DNA of 64,000 nt from SKHV01 sp963678565. GTDB lineage: Bacteria; Bacteroidota; Bacteroidia; Bacteroidales; Prolixibacteraceae. Positions 39,635 through 47,671 of the stretch are shown in pieces (the first letter of the stretch is position 1; every line of letters begins with the position of its first letter). A program made the position numbers and the translations under genes. Under the pieces are notes generated by a model. The model worked only from the letters and a program-made list of their open reading frames with translations. It did not search any database and was not told the DNA's origin. Location of the stretch: the NCBI GenBank assembly GCA_963678565.1, contig OY782875.1:1798001-1862000 (forward strand), written 5' to 3'.

Positions 39635-40135
39635 ACTTTTTCTAAAGACGGTGGATTAAATCATTACAGTATCTAAAGGCTTTGGATGCTTAAAATGGTC
39701 AAAGGTTGTCTCTAGTAATGGAAGTAACACTATAGATTTTGTGTTTTCTTTCAATCAATTAGCGCCTTCAAACACTAAAAGCTGTTCTTCTAAATTTCTT
39801 TTATCGCAATTATCAAGTACAATAATTAAATTTTTGAGCTTCTTATTGACAAAGAAATTAATATAAGCTTCTAGTTTCTTATCTGAATCGTTTGTGATTT
39901 TTTGAATCTCATCAAAGAGTTTTTCTTTGTATTTATCTGAAGTAGCATCAAAGAGATTAAGTGCAACCTTATTAAATGGATCAATATCATCGGAAAATAT
40001 TTCACAGATTGATTCCATTTTTTCAGAATCATAATCTGGTTTTGTATTTTGTAATTCTTGGCAAATATGTTTTTTAAGCCATGAATATATTTCAGAACTA
40101 TTAATAGGTGCTTGGTCCAAATCTTCAGTTAAAAG
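39635..40135 (-). pseudogene. Remnant of a STAND-type P-loop NTPase
   Basis: The readable frame from about 40135 includes an ATG at 40120 and runs through KLKNLIIVLDNCDKRNLEEQ, a Walker-B-like segment seen in STAND NTPases. It meets TGA where relatives have Trp (EGAN-stop-LKENT), then continues in the same frame through SIVLLPLLETTFDHFKHPKP and LDTVMI to a TAA. The P-loop and the C-terminal part are missing. STAND NTPases of this kind are often defence-linked, but this fragment is dead. The identification is from motif memory. Confidence 0.5.
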
Positions 40136-40139
40136 AAAA

Positions 40140-40373
40140 ATTCAGAAACTACCTTACAATATTATCAGCTATGCAAAACTTGAGAACCTTTACCAATTCT
40201 TTCCGTCAAAAGCCGGACAAGTTGCACCAACCAACAGAGAAAAACGGAATAAAATAATTTTAGACTTATTGATTTACCAGGGAACAACAACCGAAGAACT
40301 GAAACAACTTGAACCAGCACATTTAATCAACAACATATGCCAAGTTCATAATTCTAAATCGTTTACATTTTAG
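40140..40373 (+). pseudogene. Fragment of a tyrosine recombinase, paralogue of the 5.1-6.0 kb gene
   Basis: 78 codons without a good start. The reading YNIISYAKLENLYQFF, then REKRNKIILDLLIYQGTTTE, then ELKQLEPAHL aligns with IINYQELENL-stop-QNY, RDKRNKIILGLIIYQGLTTE and ELHQLESEHL of the integrase at 5107-5994. It is cut at both ends and ends in unrelated sequence (VHNSKSFTF-stop). It shows that the Tyr codon was ancestral at the second stop of that gene. Confidence 0.75.
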
Positions 40374-40405
40374 TTTTTGACTAACGAAAGTAGCTTGTAT
40401 GAGCC

Positions 40406-40428
40406 AGTTCGAGTTTGTAACTCGGACT
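40406..40428. repeat. REP-like hairpin, copy 2
   Basis: AGTTCGAGTT, loop TGT, AACTCGGACT: a 10-bp stem with one T-G pair, sharing the CGAGTTTGTAACTCG core with the hairpin at 39494-39516. It is followed by TAGCAAAAC, the reverse complement of GTTTTGCTA, which follows copy 1. Confidence 0.65.
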
Positions 40429-40730
40429 TTTTTGAATAGCAAAACAACCAAAAACAAAAAAACAAAACGCTACTGCAGCTAAAGTAGAAAGGATAGCGGT
40501 TGAGGCAAGAGCAAGCCTGATTTCCTGCTTAAAAGTGGTTCATCCTTCACCACTATTCAAGCACTCATTCACCTTCCACTTGTGCTTAGTGCAATTAATA
40601 TATTAATAATTCTGGACTGTGTATATTATTGTTAAAGGGTTATTTATTATTGATAAACAATAATAAATTGTTGTTTTTTAAATTTTTCTTCTTTATGTTT
40701 GTGAGATAGTATTGAAATTATAAACTAATT
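40429..40730. other. Gene-free region upstream of DUF2975 gene
   Basis: No gene is visible. The first half (to about 40590) is debris of mixed composition; the second half is AT-rich and must hold the promoter of the DUF2975-HTH operon. No clear TAnnTTTG box with a matching upstream TTTG was found. Confidence 0.35.
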
Positions 40731-41507
40731 ATGAAAAAGAAATCACTAATTGCTATTTATGATGTTTTAGCCTTGACGATTATTGCACTCACGGTCGGTA
40801 TTTATTCGAAAAATGAATTGATTGAATACCACGATTTTGATTTTACAGTGAATGATACCATTGAGTATGCTGGTTATAATCTTCGAAAGGGATTAGAGAT
40901 CGTAAGTATTGGTGGAACAAACAGCAATTTCAACTATGTGGATAAATTTGGTAAGGAGATATCAAGAAACGATTGTATCGAGAATCTTACAAAATATTAT
41001 AGCAAGGGCGCAGCATATCGTGATAGCTTGCTCGTTGATCCATCGCCTAGCATCGCCATCAAAAAGCTTAGAGCGAAGGTTGGATTTCGTTATTTCAATT
41101 CTCCGAAATCGAGCTATTTAAATACTATGACTGGTGTGTTGATTATAAATTCTATTTTGTTGATATTGGGAATTTTGTTAATTAGACAAGTTTTACGTTT
41201 AACTTTAAAAGGGGAAATATTTAGTGCGGCCGGTACACGGGTATTTAAATTTATATTTTTTCTATCAATTGGTTGGGCAGTTGTTAAATATGCAGGACAA
41301 TTAATTCTATTGAAAGTGCTATTCAGTTGTGAGAATATTCCTGTGATGTATGGTAGTAATGGTCGTGCAATGAGTAGTAGCTTTAAAATTAATTTCGATT
41401 TTATAGAGTTTTACAAATACTTGATAATAATTATTGTTACATTTTGTTTATATATGGCCTTTAAACTTGGGCAGAAAATAAAATCAGAAAATGAATTAAC
41501 TATTTGA
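40731..41507 (+). CDS. DUF2975-family membrane protein
   Basis: 258 residues with four predicted membrane segments: near the N-terminus (YDVLALTIIALTVGIYS), then TGVLIINSILLILGILLIRQ, FIFFLSIGWAVVKYAG, and FYKYLIIIIVTFCLYMAFKL. The GEIFSAAGTRVFKFI loop is typical of DUF2975. Such proteins are nearly always paired with a very small XRE protein, here starting 2 bp after the stop codon. The pair resembles small membrane-protein/regulator modules whose function is unknown. The ectodomain of about 90 residues after the first membrane segment is unusually long for the family. Confidence 0.75.
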   Translation: MKKKSLIAIYDVLALTIIALTVGIYSKNELIEYHDFDFTVNDTIEYAGYNLRKGLEIVSIGGTNSNFNYVDKFGKEISRNDCIENLTKYYSKGAAYRDSLLVDPSPSIAIKKLRAKVGFRYFNSPKSSYLNTMTGVLIINSILLILGILLIRQVLRLTLKGEIFSAAGTRVFKFIFFLSIGWAVVKYAGQLILLKVLFSCENIPVMYGSNGRAMSSSFKINFDFIEFYKYLIIIIVTFCLYMAFKLGQKIKSENELTI

Positions 41508-41509
41508 TA

Positions 41510-41716
41510 ATGAGTGTTGTAGTAAATTTAGATGTAATGATGGCTAAAAGAAAGGTCTCCTTAAAAGATCTTGCTAATGAGATTGGTATTACCGAAGCAA
41601 ATTTATCAATTTTAAAAACCGGTAAGGCAAAAGCAATCCGTTTTTCTACGCTTGAACAAATTTGTAAAGCACTTAACTGTCAACCTGGGGATATCCTTGA
41701 ATATTGCGATGACTAA
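41510..41716 (+). CDS. Small XRE/YozG-like transcriptional regulator
   Basis: 68 residues, almost only a helix-turn-helix: MAKRKVSLKDLANEIGITE, then NLSILKTGKAKAIRFSTLEQ and ICKALNCQPGDILEYCDD. This is the minimal Cro/CI protein that accompanies DUF2975 genes. ATG at 41510-41512 is chosen over an in-frame TTG at 41504 that overlaps the upstream gene. Confidence 0.85.
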   Translation: MSVVVNLDVMMAKRKVSLKDLANEIGITEANLSILKTGKAKAIRFSTLEQICKALNCQPGDILEYCDD

Positions 41717-41942
41717 TTGTAGTATTTAATTCATTAAAGATAAATTAAGAGCGGCCATGTATCGCTCTTTTTTCAATCCATAGAGCTTTCAATTTTCTCA
41801 ATTCAGTTCGACTTCATTTCCAAAAACATCAAATACTACTTTACAGTTGAGGTTTTCAAATGTCAGTGACATACCTAGCGTAAATCCATTACACTCCTTT
41901 ACCCTTGAAACCGTTAATCAACATCTTTTCATTTATTCAGCA

Positions 41943-42116
41943 TTAGGCACAAAAGCAAAACTTTTACTTCCCAACGCTCATTATGTCCGGTTATCCCTAC
42001 GGTAACTAACCAACTACATTTCGCATGGGGGCTCAGTTTGCTTTCAAGCCTTCTTCGGTATAACCAACAAGGCAAGTGGCATAGCAAGAGCTTCGTTCCT
42101 CAGCCCTTGTGCCTAA
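41943..42116. repeat. 10-bp inverted repeat bracketing 154 nt
   Basis: TTAGGCACAA (41943-41952) and TTGTGCCTAA (42107-42116) are exact reverse complements. The enclosed sequence is relatively GC-rich and non-coding, so the pair may close a larger RNA fold. Confidence 0.5.
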
Positions 42117-42200
42117 GTAATCCAATGTAAGGGGAGTAACCAAAATCAAATAAAAAAATAAAGCAAATCTAATTGGGTTTCGCACTAGCCACTGCACAAA

Positions 42201-42316
42201 GGCTTTTCAAGGTCATGCCCTTCGGGTTTTGCTACTTTCTTTTACCAATGTTTTACACTTTTATTTTTAAGGTGTAAAACAAAGTAGTCAAAAACCTTGA
42301 CAAGCCCCAATAACCC
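42201..42316. repeat. Three nested inverted repeats (116-nt cruciform-like structure)
   Basis: Outer arms GGCTTTTCAAGGT (42201-42213) and ACCTTGACAAGCC (42304-42316) pair with one mismatch. Middle arms GCTACTTT (42231-42238) and AAAGTAGT (42281-42288) pair with a terminal G-T. Inner arms GTTTTACAC (42250-42258) and GTGTAAAAC (42272-42280) pair exactly. All are co-linear and nested, which chance rarely produces. Confidence 0.65.
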
Positions 42317-42417
42317 AATTCAAACAAAGGCTTTCTTTTTTTCGGTTTTTTCTTTTCTCTTTTAAAAATATGTGAGCGAAGCGGAGTTAAATATTTTAAC
42401 TCTTAATCCCATGTATT

Positions 42418-42842
42418 ATGAAACAGTACAGCGTTAAAACTTACCGAAGTGGTAACAGTTCCCAAAATCCACATTTCTACATTTTAAACAAGGGGATCAA
42501 CAGTGGTAAACCGCTCAAAAAACCTTGTCCAAATTGCTTTTTGATCTCTTTTGAAAATGACAAAGATTTCTTCTACTGGCTAGTGTATGGTTTATGGCAA
42601 AACCAAAAGTTTTTCATCCTTACTTGCGTGGTTTGGTAATCCCATTTATCGTATTACCAGAACTAAAAAAGAGTATCAACCAAGCAGCCATCACAGCCGA
42701 AAATAATCTATCGGCTTTTGAAAAGGATGTTAAAATGCTCAACTTTTTAAGCCTAAAAGAACAAGAGCTACTCAAAACCATTCATTTGGTGGAGGTTGCT
42801 CAACAAACAATATTTAGACAGTACCAACGAAGACAGCTTTAG
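42418..42842 (+). pseudogene. DUF6943-like protein, single frameshift
   Basis: Two frames together give about 140 residues. The first has MKQYSVKTYRSGNSSQNPHF, YILNKGINSGKPLKKPCPNC and FFYWLVYGLWQ. After a one-base shift near 42600, FHPYLRGLVIPFIVLPELKK continues to a stop at 42842. The sequence recalls the DUF6943 family of small proteins found on Bacteroidota mobile elements; function unknown. The shift lies beside short A runs, so a true indel or an assembly slip are both possible. Confidence 0.6.
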
Positions 42843-43133
42843 CTGTCTTTTTTCATTACAAACATTGTCTGCTTTTTCATGCCCAATGCTAAAAAATGAC
42901 GTTCTGTATGATTTATAAAACATCTAGCTAAAAAGGAAGGTCATCTATTAACGCTTTCTGCTTTTTAATTCCAATCACATAGTGAAACAATGCGCTTGTT
43001 GTTGCTAAGATATTATAAGATTTACAAGGATAATAGATGAACTGAAATGCAAATATTCATTGACAAGTGTCAAATTCTTGTATTTAAAATGACTGATTGT
43101 TAAATTCTTAGACGGTTAAATAAGTCATTAGTC

Positions 43134-43352
43134 ATGAATAAATTATCAAACTTTTTTATCGGATGTGCATCCTCCTTGGGAGTAGCTAACGCCCTCCCGG
43201 ATACCATCCAAGTAGCAACCGATAACTCAGGAGTATTGGTTGACTCATTCGAAGCTCTAATAAGTCTTTTAAGCGGCATTTTATCAGCTTTCCTGATCGA
43301 TCTGTTCAAGAGAAAGGTAGTTGAAAAAAAACGCAAAAAAGATGCGTTCTAA
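43134..43352 (+). CDS. Small single-pass membrane protein, unknown
   Basis: 72 residues with one good membrane helix (ALISLLSGILSAFLIDLF) followed by a strongly basic tail (KRKVVEKKRKKDAF). That gives an N-out topology, and the N-terminal stretch IGCASSLGVANALP might act as a weak signal. It lies 130 bp before the DUF6266 gene and could share its transcript. The opposite-strand frame over the same bases has no family look. I recognise no family. Confidence 0.5.
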   Translation: MNKLSNFFIGCASSLGVANALPDTIQVATDNSGVLVDSFEALISLLSGILSAFLIDLFKRKVVEKKRKKDAF

Positions 43353-43483
43353 ACTTGAAATCCATTGGGGAGATAGATATAATCTATTCTTATCAAAAAG
43401 GTACCAAGTATATGTTGAAGGAGAATTAAAAGTTTTTACTCTTTTTTACACTATTTATCATTAACAATTAACCTTTAATAGTC

Positions 43484-44112
43484 ATGGGAAAAATTGGACA
43501 AGGAATCTTAGGCGGTGTATCAGGCACCGTAGGGAATGCAATTGGAGGATCTTGGAAAGGGATCGACTACATTCGAATCAAACCTGATCATCACAACGAT
43601 GCAAATACTGAAAAGCAAATTCAACATCGTGCAAAATTTAGCGCAGTAGTAGCACTTGCTAAAAGTATCAAAACCAAAATCATCAAGCCTGTATGGGATC
43701 AACTGGCAGTGAAGATGTCCGGTTACAACTTGTTTGTAAAAGAGAACATCAAAGCCTTTGATGTTGATGGAGCTGTAAGTGACTACAGCCTGTTGACCTT
43801 CTCGAATGGGAATGTATCATTGCCAGGGGATGTGCCATTACAGATGATGAGGCGGTAGAAGGTGGAATCAAAGTCAGTTGGGCTGATAATTCAGCAGATG
43901 AGGGAGCAGCAGCAACTGATGAATTGATGTTGGTTGCAATGGCAGGTGATGGAATTTATGTTGCAGAAACTGGAGCCACTCGTGCAGATGGAGAAGCAGC
44001 TGTTGTATTACCATTTGGTTCAGGTGTTGAGGCCAACGTGTATGCATTTTTCAAAAATGGGGAAGAGGATACTTATTCTGCAGACAAATATGGTGCTGTA
44101 AATGTATCGTAA
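43484..44112 (+). pseudogene. DUF6266-family protein, frameshifted
   Basis: The first 124 codons start with the family hallmark MGKIGQGILGGVSGTVGNAI, then GGSWKGIDYIR and a helical block (KPVWDQLAVKMSGYNLFVKE). One base shift near 43835 moves the reading into ITDDEAVEGGIKVSWADNSA, TDELMLVAMAGDGIYVAETG and VEANVYAFFKNGEEDTYSAD, to a stop at 44112. The joined product of about 209 residues is the usual family length. DUF6266 proteins are of unknown function and often occur in tandem in Bacteroidota. It is the last protein gene before the tRNA-Lys border. Confidence 0.75.
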
Positions 44113-44171
44113 TAAGCGGAAAATTAGTGCTTTAAATTGAGGTAAATGTTCTACCTATGTTCCACCTTTTA

Positions 44172-44237
44172 GATATTGATGGTTAGTATTTAATGCTAGC
44201 CATTAATTGTTTTTTTGTGGTTGATATTGATGGTTAG
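44172..44237. repeat. 15-bp direct repeat near the tRNA-Lys
   Basis: GATATTGATGGTTAG occurs at 44172-44186 and again at 44223-44237, starts 51 bp apart, in the gene-free gap between the DUF6266 gene and the tRNA. It may mark an old insertion or be a simple duplication. Confidence 0.5.
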
Positions 44238-44273
44238 AGTAATCTAATTATATATCAGAAGTGTATAAAAACA

Positions 44274-44302
44274 AAAAAGAGAAACCTTTCGATTTCTCTT
44301 TC
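44274..44302 (-). terminator. Terminator downstream of tRNA-Lys
   Basis: AAAGAGAAA and TTTCTCTTT form a 9-bp stem around a CCTTTCGA loop, immediately 3' of the tRNA on the minus strand. Confidence 0.6.
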
Positions 44303-44304
44303 TG

Positions 44305-44377
44305 TGACTCAGCTGGGGTTCGAACCCAGGACCCCATCCTTAAAAGGGATGTGCTCTACCAGCTGAGCTACTGAGTC
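44305..44377 (-). tRNA. tRNA-Lys (anticodon TTT)
   Basis: The minus strand folds as a complete cloverleaf. The acceptor is GACTCAG / CTGAGTC; the D arm is GCTC...GAGC. The anticodon arm is CATCC-CTTTTAA-GGATG with anticodon TTT, and the T arm is CTGGG-TTCGAAC-CCCAG; the discriminator is A. CCA is not encoded. The 3' end faces the accessory region, the orientation in which integrative elements use tRNA genes as attachment sites. Confidence 0.97.
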
Positions 44378-44411
44378 AATGAATACAGGGTGTTTCCCTT
44401 TATTGCGGTTG

Positions 44412-44442
44412 CAAAAATACACTCAATTTTAAATCCTCCAAA
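44412..44442 (-). promoter_or_regulatory. Promoter of tRNA-Lys (Bacteroidota -33/-7 type)
   Basis: On the minus strand TTTG (44439-44442), exactly 19 nt, then TATATTTTTG-like -7 box TATTTTTG (44412-44419), fitting TAnnTTTG. The expected start is about 27 nt upstream of the mature tRNA. Confidence 0.75.
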
Positions 44443-44534
44443 CTTTTTAGTGAAAAATACAGGCGGAGTTATTAACAATGATTCTTCAAGTGATTGTGCG
44501 TGTGGTTTTTATTGCTCAAAAAAATGTTAATTAC

Positions 44535-45158
44535 TTAATGCAAACTTCCACTAATGATTCTTAAAAACTCAAGTCGAGTAGCTTCTTTGTTAAATGCACC
44601 TGTAAAATCAGAGGTGGTTGTTACTGAATTTTGCTTTTGAACTCCCCTCATTTGCATACACAGGTGCTTTGCTTCGATTACTACAGCTACCCCTAAGGGT
44701 TTTAAAGTTTCTTGAATACAATCTTTTATTTGCGTTGTTAAGCGTTCCTGAACCTGTAATCTTCTTGAAAAAGCTTCTACCACACGTGCAACTTTACTTA
44801 ATCCTGTAATAGTTCCATCGGGAATATATGCTACATGTGCTTTTCCTAAAAAGGGAAGCATGTGATGTTCGCACATTGAAAATAGCTCAATGTCTTTTAC
44901 AATTACCATTTGTCGATGGTCTTCATTAAACATTGCCGAACGTAAAATGTCAGCAGGATCCATGTCATATCCTTGAAGTAAGAATTGCATCGCTTTTGCA
45001 ACTCTAAATGGTGTTTTTTCAAGACCTTCGCGCTGTGTGTCTTCTCCTAATAGGTCAATAATTTGTTTGTAATGATCCGCAAGTTTTTCTGTAGTTTGTT
45101 CGTTGTAACTTTCAATTTTCTTGTACGAACTATCCTTCTTATTTAGTGTATATTCCAT
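44535..45158 (-). CDS. folE: GTP cyclohydrolase I
   Basis: 207 residues from the ATG at 45158; a longer frame from 45194 adds 12 residues that relatives lack. It converts GTP to 7,8-dihydroneopterin triphosphate, the first step to folate or, in some bacteria, queuosine precursors. The sequence shows the zinc and active-site motifs FSMCEHHMLPFLGKAHVAYI and the second Cys in KHLCMQMRGVQ, plus GLSKVARVVEAFSRRLQVQE. It is the first core gene next to the tRNA-Lys. Complete and typical. Confidence 0.95.
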   Translation of the reverse strand: MEYTLNKKDSSYKKIESYNEQTTEKLADHYKQIIDLLGEDTQREGLEKTPFRVAKAMQFLLQGYDMDPADILRSAMFNEDHRQMVIVKDIELFSMCEHHMLPFLGKAHVAYIPDGTITGLSKVARVVEAFSRRLQVQERLTTQIKDCIQETLKPLGVAVVIEAKHLCMQMRGVQKQNSVTTTSDFTGAFNKEATRLEFLRIISGSLH

Positions 45159-45375
45159 TTCATTGTTATTTTCAATGCAAAGTAAGTATTTCAATTTAAT
45201 TGGAAATATATTATCTCCTATTTTGAAACATCAAGGATATGATTAAAGTTTTAATAAACATTTGATTTCTTTCAGAGATCTATTAAATTAATAGTTGATT
45301 GTTGATATGATAAGTGTTTTGTTTTAATTTATAAAATATTGCTACTTTTAACTTACAATTTAAAACAATTTCGCA

Positions 45376-45852
45376 ATGAGTGTAGAAATGTTAGGGCAGC
45401 ATAAAATTGACATGCTCGATGAAAAAATATTGAAGTTGATTACCGTAAATGCCCGAATTCCGTTTTTAGAAGTGGCGCGAGAATGTGGTGTTTCTGGTGC
45501 TGCAGTTCATCAAAGGGTACAACGTCTACTTAATATGGGGGTGATTACAGGTTCTGAATTCGTTGTTAGTCCTGAAGAGTTAGGTTATAATACTTGTGCA
45601 TTTATGGGAATTCATCTAGAAAAAGCGAGCTTTCATAAGCATGTTGTTAGCGAATTAATGAAGGTTCCCGAGATTGTTGAATGTCATTATACCACTGGTT
45701 CGTATGCTATTTTTATAAAAATTCAAACGAAAACGAATAAGCATTTAAAAGAGTTAATCGACGAGAAATTTCAAAATATTGATGGAATTGCCCGTTCTGA
45801 AACATTTATGTCGCTCGAATTGGAATTTAAACGACAAGTACCAATTAAATAA
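45376..45852 (+). CDS. Lrp/AsnC-family transcriptional regulator
   Basis: 158 residues. The N-terminal winged helix-turn-helix (LDEKILKLITVNARIPFLEV, CGVSGAAVHQRVQRLLNMGV) is followed by the RAM ligand-binding/oligomerisation domain (HKHVVSELMKVPEIVECHYT, then TGSYAIFIKIQTK). These proteins form octamers that sense amino acids and control amino-acid metabolism and transport. It is a single gene, divergent from folE, with no neighbour that names its regulon. Confidence 0.9.
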   Translation: MSVEMLGQHKIDMLDEKILKLITVNARIPFLEVARECGVSGAAVHQRVQRLLNMGVITGSEFVVSPEELGYNTCAFMGIHLEKASFHKHVVSELMKVPEIVECHYTTGSYAIFIKIQTKTNKHLKELIDEKFQNIDGIARSETFMSLELEFKRQVPIK

Positions 45853-45919
45853 TTAATAGTTTTAATAGAATTTGTTTTTAGAGTTTCTTAATTCGGTGAA
45901 AATTTTTGTGAGTTGTTTT

Positions 45920-46299
45920 TCATTTACTATTTTTTTCAATAAAATTTGTGATTGCTTCTATTGTTGAAAAAACTTCTGCATTGATTTGAAGTTCTCTAAT
46001 ACTATTTAAAAAAATCTGGCTCATAACAACTTCCTTTGGAGTTTTGGTTAATAAAGGCAAGTTTCCTTTCTCCATTGATGATATGGAATTTTTTAAGAAA
46101 TGCTGAATATGATTTAAATCGACTTTCATTTTTGCATTGATATAATCAAAAATATGATCGAATGTAGGGGTATAATCTTTATCAGCTCCAAGAATCTTTC
46201 TAGATTCGATGAAATCATTGAGGATAGCTCATCCATGTGGCATTCAACGATTACCTTTAGTTCTTTATAAACTTTATAGGTTCCAAAGTTGCCCTTCAT
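45920..46299 (-). pseudogene. Frameshifted unknown protein, possibly STAS/SpoIIAA-like
   Basis: It starts MKGNFGTYKVYKELKVIVEC at 46299, then a shift near 46220 moves to FIESRKILGADKDYTPTFDH, IFDYINAKM and on through the open 69-codon frame to a stop at 45920. The joined product would be about 125 residues. The strand-helix pattern and the DFIE-RK-LGAD block remind me of SpoIIAA/STAS-like Bacteroidota proteins, weakly. It is the only broken gene in the core half of the window. Confidence 0.4.
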
Positions 46300-46317
46300 T
46301 TTTAAGTTTCAATTGAT

Positions 46318-47541
46318 TTATAAATAAAGATTACTATCTCCATAACTCAAAAATCGATAGTTGTTTTGAAGGGCATGTTCGTAAATTTCTTTCCATTTGC
46401 TACCTAAAAAAGCTGAAATCAGCAAAAGTAAAGTGCTTTTGGGTTGATGAAAATTCGTAATCATTCCTTTTACAATTTTAAACTTGTATCCGGGTGCGAT
46501 AATTATTTGCGTTGAAGCATTTAAGGAATCAAGATTATGTTTGTTCAGATATGAAATTATTGCATTTAGTACTTCTTCTTTGCTGTATAATTTCTGAATA
46601 GCGTACGCTTCCCATTGTTTAACCTTTAAATTTACAGAATCGATGTTGGTGTTTTGAATAATTTGAGCACCTAAATAGTAAAGACTTTCTAAGGTTCTTA
46701 TAGAAGTGGTTCCTACAGCTATGATTGATTTATTTCCTTCTAACAATTGCTGAATAAATGCTTTGCTAACCAATATGTGCTCTGTATGCATTTCGTGCTT
46801 ACCAATTTCATTTGCTTTTACAGGTTTAAAAGTTCCTGCACCCACATGGAGCGTTAACTCTGCTGTTTTGATATTTGCTTTTTTCAAGTTATTGAAAACA
46901 GAATCGGTAAAGTGAAGTCCGGCCGTAGGAGCTGCTACCGAACCTTTAATTTTTGAATAAACTGTTTGATATCGCTGTAGATCGCTGGCCTCTGATTCTC
47001 GATTTAAATAAGGTGGAATTGGAATGTTTCCGGCAGCTTCGAGAATTTCAGAGAAGGTGAAATTAGAATTATCCCATGAGAATTCAATAATTCTACCATC
47101 CTCGGTTTGAGAATTTACAGTAGCATTTAAGTGTATTTCTTTGTTGTTTATTTGAACAGATAAAGTTAGTTTTCCTGATTTCCATTTGCGGGCATTTCCA
47201 ACAATGCATTTCCAGCAGCATTTTTCGGTTTGTTGAAAGTTTTGTGCGTAATCGGCTGGTTCTACAGGGTCGAGCACAAATATTTCAATTAAAGCACCAG
47301 TGCTTTTCCTGAAGAATAATCTAGCTCTAATTACTTTTGTATTGTTAAATACCAATAGGCTATTTTCGGGGAGCATCTTGTGCAAGTCCTGAAATTGCTG
47401 ATCTTGAATTTCTCCATTTTTATAAACCAATAATTTAGATTGATCTCGCTCTGCTAAAGGGTATTTGGCAATATTTGTTTCTGGAAGATCATAATTGTAA
47501 TCTTCAATTGTAATATTTTGTATGTCCGAAATATTTCTCAT
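46318..47541 (-). CDS. queA: S-adenosylmethionine:tRNA ribosyltransferase-isomerase
   Basis: 407 residues from ATG 47541 (MRNISDIQNITIEDYNYDLP); the frame continues four codons further to 47553. It transfers and isomerises the ribosyl group of SAM onto preQ1-tRNA to give epoxyqueuosine in the wobble position. Family landmarks: IAKYPLAERDQSKLLVY, NNTKVIRARLFF, GSVAAPTAGLHFTD, LTLHVGAGTFKPV and MITNFHQPKSTLLLL. Complete. No other queuosine genes are adjacent apart from folE two genes away. Confidence 0.95.
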   Translation of the reverse strand: MRNISDIQNITIEDYNYDLPETNIAKYPLAERDQSKLLVYKNGEIQDQQFQDLHKMLPENSLLVFNNTKVIRARLFFRKSTGALIEIFVLDPVEPADYAQNFQQTEKCCWKCIVGNARKWKSGKLTLSVQINNKEIHLNATVNSQTEDGRIIEFSWDNSNFTFSEILEAAGNIPIPPYLNRESEASDLQRYQTVYSKIKGSVAAPTAGLHFTDSVFNNLKKANIKTAELTLHVGAGTFKPVKANEIGKHEMHTEHILVSKAFIQQLLEGNKSIIAVGTTSIRTLESLYYLGAQIIQNTNIDSVNLKVKQWEAYAIQKLYSKEEVLNAIISYLNKHNLDSLNASTQIIIAPGYKFKIVKGMITNFHQPKSTLLLLISAFLGSKWKEIYEHALQNNYRFLSYGDSNLYL

Positions 47542-47613
47542 AATTGGCCACAAAATTAACTTTTTATGAGATATATTGGTGCAATTAATTTTTTACCTTA
47601 TTGAAATTGAGGG

Positions 47614-47650
47614 ACAAAAAAATCCGGCAGGAAGTTCCCACCGGATTTTT
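47614..47650 (-). terminator. Terminator of the glycine-betaine operon
   Basis: AAAAAAATCCGG and CCGGATTTTT flank a short GC-rich loop 22 bp after the last gene of the operon, giving a stem of about 9 bp with a T run on the minus strand. Confidence 0.8.
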
Positions 47651-47671
47651 AATATCATTTTAAACTATATT

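Larger units (their letters stand above)
41717..42417. other. Non-coding region with nested inverted repeats
   Basis: No gene can be supported in these 700 bases. From about 41900 to 42330 base composition is more balanced than the neighbours and inverted repeats are dense (next two entries). Directly downstream is a DUF6943-type gene of the kind carried by Bacteroidota integrative elements. A structured RNA, oriT or element end is possible. Confidence 0.45.
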
